From CAZZDA01 sp964652585 (GTDB lineage: Bacteria; Patescibacteriota; Patescibacteriia; UBA1544): a DNA stretch of 9,824 nucleotides. The stretch covers positions 1 through 9,824 of the forward strand of contig CAZZDA010000043.1 in NCBI GenBank assembly GCA_964652585.1, in the 5' to 3' direction. Position numbers and translations under genes: made by a program. Below are positions 5,923-9,824 of this stretch, one piece after another; position 1 is the first letter of the stretch; each line of letters opens with the position of its first letter. The notes under the pieces are model-generated. The model was not told the origin of the DNA, searched no databases, and saw only the letters and a program-made list of their open reading frames with translations.

Positions 5923-7944
5923 ATGGCCTCTCTCAATTTTCTGGACAATGTATCTTATTTCACAAAGAATAGACCTCTTTTTAAAAAATATACTGTTCTC
6001 ACTTTTTTGCTTATCTTAGTGCTTTTTGTAGTCACGCAAGGTGTACTCGCTTCCGGCAGTACTGATCGCTATGATTCGCATACCTATAAAACACAACATT
6101 TTGATGAAGAAAAGACGTCGCGAGACTACGCGCATAACGATTTTTATAAAAAGGGAAGCTACGATGATAAAGACGGCATATGCTATCCATCTGACTGCGA
6201 TGCTCAACATAAACATACAAAACCTCCGTATGATGGTCATGATGATTGTCCGGGAAATGAGCCGCCACCGACAAAAACACCTTCGTGTACACTAGCTCTT
6301 TCTCAAGAAAGTATGGTGCTTGGCGAGGAAGCAACGCTCTCGTGGAACACCGTAAACACTGTTGATGCTTCGCTTGATCCGAATCTACTCTCACCGCAGC
6401 TTCCAAGCAGTTCTCTTGTGGTTTCGCCTGTTACCACAACCTCCTATACCATGACGGTACTGAATGAGAAGCAAGAAAGCGCCACATGCTCCGCAACCCT
6501 CGCAGTTACAACACCTGCAGACACTTCGCCCTCTTGTACGCTCACCGCAGAACCAGCGGTACTTACACTGGGCGCCACAACCACCCTCTCTTGGGATACA
6601 GAACGTGCCGTAAGCGGCGTTCTTGATCCCGACTCTCTTGATACAACACTTCCTCAAGGAACACACATCGTAGAACCAACTGAAGATACGATATACTCGC
6701 TCACCGTTACGAACGAATTCCAAGAAACATTTACCTGCACAGCTGCCATAACCGTAGAAGAGCCGGGTCCCGGACCAGGCCCTGGCCCCTCACCTTCTGA
6801 CCCAACTTGCACACTCACTCTTGATCCGCAAGAGGTCTTTGAAGGAGAGGAAGCGCTTCTTTTGTGGGAGACAACCAATGCGACCACCATAATACTTCAT
6901 CCGGGAGATCTTGCGGTAACGATACCGAATGGATCGCAAACAGTTTCCCCTACCACAACCACCGAATACCTTTTAGAAGTGTTAGGATCAAATAACGCGA
7001 CCGTTTCCTGTTCCGCGCAGCTTTTGGTACAAAAAGAAGATACGCCAGAAACACCTCATGTGGTAACAGGTGGTGGAGGTGGCGGAGGCAGTTCTCTCTG
7101 TATCGGCAATACCAAACCCGTAGCAAACGCGGGCGACTTTCTCGTAACTCACCTTGGTGAAACAGTTGTATTTGACGGCTCAGCATCTCGTGATCCTGAC
7201 GGAGGGCAGCCGCAACTTACGTGGAATATTCAAGAAAGCGGTGTTGATGGCTTTCCCCTCTTTGGCACAACACCAAGCTTTACCGGATTTACTCTACCCG
7301 GCACCTACCACATCACACTTGAAGCTCGCGACCTATGCAGCTTTGATACGGCAACCATAGAGGTGGTTGTTGAAGAGCCGGGAGCGATAGTACTTGTAAA
7401 AGTGGTGAGTGATACTGATGAGCATACCGTTACGGAAAATACAGCAGAACCCGGTGAAATAATTACCTACACTCTTCGCGTAGCGCATGAGAGTACAACG
7501 ACACTTACCGGCGTAGTGCTGGCTGATGATTTTGATGAACGATTTATTGATATTGTTGATGCAGGAGATGCAAAAATAGAGAATGGCGTCTTGGTTTGGG
7601 ATATTGGCACACTTGCTCCCGGCGAAACACTGGAAAAAGAATTCACCGCGCGTGTTCTTGGTACGTCAACTGATCTTATTACCAACACTGCGTTCCTGCA
7701 CAGCAATGAACGCAATTCACTCACCGCATATACGATAACGCACGTACCGCAAGAAGCGGTAGGCGGTCCGGAATCTTCCACAGAATCAACGCCTATCGCA
7801 CCGCGTACCGGATTTGGCGCGGGAGTACTGACACTTTCGGGGTTTGCGGCAAGTCTCTGGTATGCACGCTCACCACGTAAACGAAAATATAAAAGCGATC
7901 AAACAATACCAACATCCTTTCTTGACGAGTATCTACAAAAGTAA
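5923..7944 (+). CDS. secreted multidomain surface protein (Ig-like x3, PKD, DUF11-like, APRTG)
   Basis: This 673-residue protein is a likely cell-wall-anchored surface protein, perhaps an adhesin. Order: a signal peptide with a hydrophobic core at 24-38 and likely cleavage after VLA (43); a His/Asp/Tyr/Lys-rich low-complexity region (48-112) with C87, C92 and C109; three tandem Ig-like repeats with Cys at 122/189, 205/272 and 296/363 and Trp at 141, 224 and 315 (always 19 residues from the first Cys and 67 between Cys); a Pro-Gly linker (281-289) before repeat 3; and a heptaglycine linker (383-389). Then come a PKD domain (about 397-485, KPVANAG, GSASRDPDGG, C393/C472) and a DUF11-like domain (about 488-605, PGEIITYTLRV, VLADDFDE, IGTLAPGE). 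The end is APRTG (626-630), a hydrophobic segment (631-647) and PRKRK, a sortase sorting-signal layout, but with an extra ~18-residue tail. The sortase gene follows 12 bp later. No Shine-Dalgarno. Confidence 0.88.
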   Translation: MASLNFLDNVSYFTKNRPLFKKYTVLTFLLILVLFVVTQGVLASGSTDRYDSHTYKTQHFDEEKTSRDYAHNDFYKKGSYDDKDGICYPSDCDAQHKHTKPPYDGHDDCPGNEPPPTKTPSCTLALSQESMVLGEEATLSWNTVNTVDASLDPNLLSPQLPSSSLVVSPVTTTSYTMTVLNEKQESATCSATLAVTTPADTSPSCTLTAEPAVLTLGATTTLSWDTERAVSGVLDPDSLDTTLPQGTHIVEPTEDTIYSLTVTNEFQETFTCTAAITVEEPGPGPGPGPSPSDPTCTLTLDPQEVFEGEEALLLWETTNATTIILHPGDLAVTIPNGSQTVSPTTTTEYLLEVLGSNNATVSCSAQLLVQKEDTPETPHVVTGGGGGGGSSLCIGNTKPVANAGDFLVTHLGETVVFDGSASRDPDGGQPQLTWNIQESGVDGFPLFGTTPSFTGFTLPGTYHITLEARDLCSFDTATIEVVVEEPGAIVLVKVVSDTDEHTVTENTAEPGEIITYTLRVAHESTTTLTGVVLADDFDERFIDIVDAGDAKIENGVLVWDIGTLAPGETLEKEFTARVLGTSTDLITNTAFLHSNERNSLTAYTITHVPQEAVGGPESSTESTPIAPRTGFGAGVLTLSGFAASLWYARSPRKRKYKSDQTIPTSFLDEYLQK

Positions 7945-7956
7945 AACGAACACTCT

Positions 7957-9234
7957 ATGTGGTTTCGTACTCTTCGTGCAATAGTCATATTGCCCTTTGC
8001 TTGGAAAAACATACGACGTTTTAGCATCGCCGTTGTGCTTTGTGCCGTACTGATAGGTATTGCGACTCTTGGTCCGACATTTTTCCAATTTTGGCGTTTT
8101 ACACCAACAAACTCCGCGGAAGCATTCACTGCTTCCGGAACTGTGCGGTCACTATTTTTGAAAGTTGATCCGCGGCTGCAAGATCCAAACGGCGATCCTG
8201 ACAATGACGGACTCACCACCTATGATGAAATACGCTATCAAACCAACCCTTTGAAAGCGGACTCAGATCAAGACGGCAAACTTGATGGCGATGAAATTAA
8301 GGAAGGCACCAATCCTCATGGAGTTGGCGTGTTGGACACGGATCACGACGGCATACCCAACTCTTGGGAATCATCTCGAGGACTTGATCCCTTCTCATCC
8401 GCTGATGCGACACTTGACCATGATACGGACTCTTTAAACGCGCAAGCCGAATTTACCTATGACACCAATCCGTTTGATGCTGATACTGATGATGATGGAT
8501 ATACTGATGGACAAGAAGTAACCAACGGTTACAACCCAACAGGAGAAGGTCTTTTGGATACCGATCATGACACACTTCCTGATGTATGGGAAACAAAGTA
8601 TGGTTTATCCGCTACCAATCCGCATGACGCACTGCAAGACGCGGACAACGATGATCTAACTGCCGTTCAAGAGTATACGTACGGAACTGATCCTCTTCTC
8701 TCAGACACTGATAGTGATGGACACAATGACGCGCATGAAATTGACACAGGATATGATCCGACAGGATCAGGCCGGCCGCGTGCTTTACTTACCATACCGA
8801 AAATAGACGTAAGCGTTCCGATACTGTTTACGGAGAACAGAAGTGAAGATCATATACAAGATTATCTCCAAAACGGTATTATCCATTACTATGACACCGC
8901 TATCCCGGGGCAAGCCGGCAACAGCTACATCACCGGACACTCAAGCGACTATTTTTGGACACCCGGCTCCTATAAAACTATTTTTCAAGACCTCTATCAA
9001 CTTGGCAATGGAGATACGTTTACGATAACACTTACCTACGACTCGGGACACCGCATTACCTATACCTATACTATTTATATGCGAGATATTGTCGCGGCAG
9101 ACGATCCAGCACTGTTTCAAGAGACAGAAGGATCGGAAATAACCCTTGCCACCTGCTGGCCTTTGAATACAAATTGGAAACGACTTATGACTAGGGCTAC
9201 CCTCACGTCAGTTGACGTAGAACCGGTATTGTAA
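7957..9234 (+). CDS. membrane-anchored sortase with N-terminal TSP3-like Ca-binding repeats
   Basis: This 425-residue protein has a basic N-terminus and one TM helix (about 22-43) that anchors it with the rest outside. Residues 80-270 form an Asp-rich region of 74-residue repeats (DPDNDG 80, DHDTDS 154, DADNDD 228; ADSDQDG 101, ADTDDDG 175, SDTDSDG 249; LDTDHDG 126, LDTDHDT 200), typical of thrombospondin type 3 / dockerin-like calcium-binding loops. The C-terminal sortase domain (about 277-425) starts LLTIPKIDVSVPI and has catalytic His328 in YITGHSSDYFW, Cys400 in TLATCWP, and Arg409 in NWKRLMTR (nine residues after Cys, as in class C/D-like sortases). It would cleave the Thr-Gly bond of an xPxTG signal and link the protein to a surface nucleophile. 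The upstream APRTG protein, 12 bp away, is the evident substrate. The Ca-type stalk in front of a sortase is unusual. Confidence 0.92.
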   Translation: MWFRTLRAIVILPFAWKNIRRFSIAVVLCAVLIGIATLGPTFFQFWRFTPTNSAEAFTASGTVRSLFLKVDPRLQDPNGDPDNDGLTTYDEIRYQTNPLKADSDQDGKLDGDEIKEGTNPHGVGVLDTDHDGIPNSWESSRGLDPFSSADATLDHDTDSLNAQAEFTYDTNPFDADTDDDGYTDGQEVTNGYNPTGEGLLDTDHDTLPDVWETKYGLSATNPHDALQDADNDDLTAVQEYTYGTDPLLSDTDSDGHNDAHEIDTGYDPTGSGRPRALLTIPKIDVSVPILFTENRSEDHIQDYLQNGIIHYYDTAIPGQAGNSYITGHSSDYFWTPGSYKTIFQDLYQLGNGDTFTITLTYDSGHRITYTYTIYMRDIVAADDPALFQETEGSEITLATCWPLNTNWKRLMTRATLTSVDVEPVL

Positions 9235-9262
9235 AACCGTCATAAATATAGGGAATTTTTTA

Positions 9263-9291
9263 TTGACTTTATGTATATTTTAGGTTAATCT
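9263..9291 (+). promoter_or_regulatory. putative promoter of the glycine-zipper gene
   Basis: TTGACT (9263-9268), a 17 bp spacer, then TAATCT (9286-9291, a weak -10). A transcript would start near 9298, giving a leader of about 87 nt. No hairpin terminator separates it from the sortase gene, so read-through from the surface operon is also possible. Confidence 0.45.
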
Positions 9292-9314
9292 TTTCTTTAA
9301 ATACAGAAACGGGT

Positions 9315-9364
9315 TAACCGACTATCTTCCCCTTTAGCGGTTATACCAATCAATTATTAAGGGG
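9315..9364 (+). promoter_or_regulatory. possible pseudoknot in the leader of the glycine-zipper gene
   Basis: Two 6 bp perfect stems interleave: TAACCG (9315-9320) with CGGTTA (9338-9343), and CCCCTT (9329-9334) with AAGGGG (9359-9364). The 3' strand of the first lies in the loop of the second, which is an H-type pseudoknot layout (or two exclusive hairpins). It ends 8 nt before the Shine-Dalgarno, a position that could control translation. It does not match a riboswitch class I know. Short stems occur by chance, so this is tentative. Confidence 0.3.
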
Positions 9365-9372
9365 TGCGTAAT

Positions 9373-9378
9373 GGAGGT
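9373..9378 (+). promoter_or_regulatory. strong Shine-Dalgarno GGAGGT
   Basis: GGAGGT is followed by a 6 nt spacer (ATCACA) and the GTG at 9385. It decides the start against the in-frame GTG at 9364, which has no such site and would place the Shine-Dalgarno inside the gene. It is the only clear Shine-Dalgarno among the genes in this window. Confidence 0.8.
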
Positions 9379-9384
9379 ATCACA

Positions 9385-9708
9385 GTGAAACACCTTCGGC
9401 TCTTCACCATCGTTCTTTTCTGTGCATGCATGTTCGGATCCGCTAGCGTCGTATTTGCGGCAGATTCCCAAGCAAGCGACGGCGCTACCAGTTATGGACC
9501 TTCACACGAACCAGGTCTAGAACCAGATATTCTCGGTAACTCGATAGCAGGTGGTATAGCTGGCGGTCTTGTCACTGGTGCTATGACTGGAGGTCTTGGT
9601 GGTGCTGCCGCGGGTGCAGGTGCAGGTGCTGCTAAAGACGCTCTGAGTGGCGTCGGTAAAGGCATTGCCAAAGATGCGAAAGACGCTGCAACAAAGAACA
9701 ACGATTAG
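9385..9708 (+). CDS. small secreted glycine-zipper protein
   Basis: This 107-residue protein starts at GTG 9385. It has a signal peptide: MKHLR, a hydrophobic core (6-22) and probable cleavage after VFA (25). A short polar, acidic segment follows (26-49), then a Gly/Ala-rich glycine-zipper stretch (51-82, GxxxG-type spacings as in GGIAGGLVTGAMTGG), and a lysine/aspartate-containing amphipathic-looking tail (84-103, with KDA repeats). Such stretches pack as membrane helices or oligomerise. No named family is recognised. It could be an envelope protein, a membrane-active peptide precursor or a structural partner of the surface operon; none of these is shown. It sits 150 bp after the sortase gene with its own control elements. 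It has no xPxTG motif and no convincing lipobox. The coding call is firm because of the Shine-Dalgarno, signal peptide and terminator. Confidence 0.82.
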   Translation: MKHLRLFTIVLFCACMFGSASVVFAADSQASDGATSYGPSHEPGLEPDILGNSIAGGIAGGLVTGAMTGGLGGAAAGAGAGAAKDALSGVGKGIAKDAKDAATKNND

Positions 9709-9731
9709 AGATATCTGACGTTCTTTTTACT

Positions 9732-9762
9732 GCTATTAGCCATGTAGGCTGATAGCTTTTTT
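9732..9762 (+). terminator. Rho-independent terminator after the glycine-zipper gene
   Basis: A 10 bp stem pairs 9732-9741 (GCTATTAGCC) with 9747-9756 (GGCTGATAGC, one G-U pair), with a 5 nt loop ATGTA, followed directly by TTTTTT (9757-9762). It lies 23 bp after the stop codon. Confidence 0.9.
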
Positions 9763-9777
9763 ATACCTATAATGAAC

Positions 9778-9801
9778 TACCCCGCAGCAAGCTACGGGGT
9801 A
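9778..9801. repeat. short palindromic repeat TACCCCG/CGGGGTA
   Basis: A perfect 7 bp inverted repeat, TACCCCG (9778-9784) and CGGGGTA (9795-9801), has a 10 nt middle that itself contains AGC/GCT. No T run follows, so it is not a clear terminator. Palindromes of the ACCCCGCAGCAAGCTGCGGGGT type are, from memory, common in CPR intergenic DNA; it could also terminate a minus-strand gene beyond the window. Confidence 0.55.
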
Positions 9802-9824
9802 TCCCCAGTTATTTTACTACATGC

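Noticed and set aside
6391..6723. Minus-strand and alternate-frame open frames within the surface protein and sortase genes.
   Set aside because: They are shadows: cysteine-rich or low-complexity translations, no start signals, and they lie opposite genes with clear domains.
9364..9384. Upstream GTG start for the glycine-zipper protein.
   Set aside because: The GGAGGT at 9373-9378 would then lie inside the gene; it is ideally spaced for GTG 9385, which starts a normal signal peptide.
9385..9708. Class II bacteriocin with a double-glycine leader.
   Set aside because: The N-terminus is a normal Sec-type signal peptide ending VFA-A, the many GG pairs are part of the zipper, and there is no bacteriocin ABC transporter or immunity gene in view.
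1..9824. CRISPR array, tRNA or rRNA genes.
   Set aside because: No regularly spaced direct repeats and no tRNA-like cloverleaf or GGTTCRA-type arm were seen in the intergenic stretches.

Overview
The window looks like a chromosomal scaffold piece from a Candidate Phyla Radiation / Patescibacteria (Parcubacteria-like) bacterium. The clues are a 67-residue cold shock protein of the kind seen in that group, very compact genes with 4-8 bp overlaps, almost no Shine-Dalgarno sequences, GC-rich palindromes of the CCGCCAGCTGGCGG and GGCAGGCAGG type in the spacers, and an envelope built on sortase, PKD and thrombospondin-type-3 modules. This placement is inference from recognition; no marker gene such as 16S rRNA is present. 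A run of exactly 100 N (3724-3823) marks a scaffolding gap, so the join between the left and right halves is not proven by sequence.

Left part (1-1474): an AT-rich end holds one orphan small membrane protein (179-433, +). Next, on the minus strand, is a two-gene module resembling an AbiEii/AbiGii-type nucleotidyltransferase toxin (590-1210) with a small upstream partner (1203-1472). It ends at a strong hairpin terminator (528-559).

Middle left (1475-3723): a 184 bp palindromic element with 18 bp perfect terminal inverted repeats lies between the toxin module and two overlapping GT4-type glycosyltransferase genes on the minus strand. The element supplies the last ten codons and the stop of the nearer glycosyltransferase. 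The second glycosyltransferase has lost its start in the N gap.

Middle right (3836-5582): a cold shock protein gene has a good promoter, a ~93 nt leader and a strong terminator whose loop is itself a perfect palindrome. Converging on it from the other strand is a pair consisting of a YgjP-type zinc metallopeptidase and a SAM-dependent methyltransferase, 15 bp apart.

Right part (5583-9824): a 304 bp divergent spacer contains a large palindromic repeat and a TTGATA-17-TATAGT promoter. This promoter drives a two-gene surface operon. The first gene encodes a 673-residue secreted protein with three Ig-like repeats, a PKD domain, a DUF11-like domain and an APRTG sorting-type C-terminus. The second encodes a membrane-anchored sortase carrying about 2.6 copies of a 74-residue Asp-rich, calcium-binding type repeat. 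The likely scheme is that the sortase anchors the upstream protein (and perhaps others) to the cell surface. A small secreted glycine-zipper protein follows; it has its own promoter, a possible pseudoknot leader, the only strong Shine-Dalgarno in the window and its own terminator.
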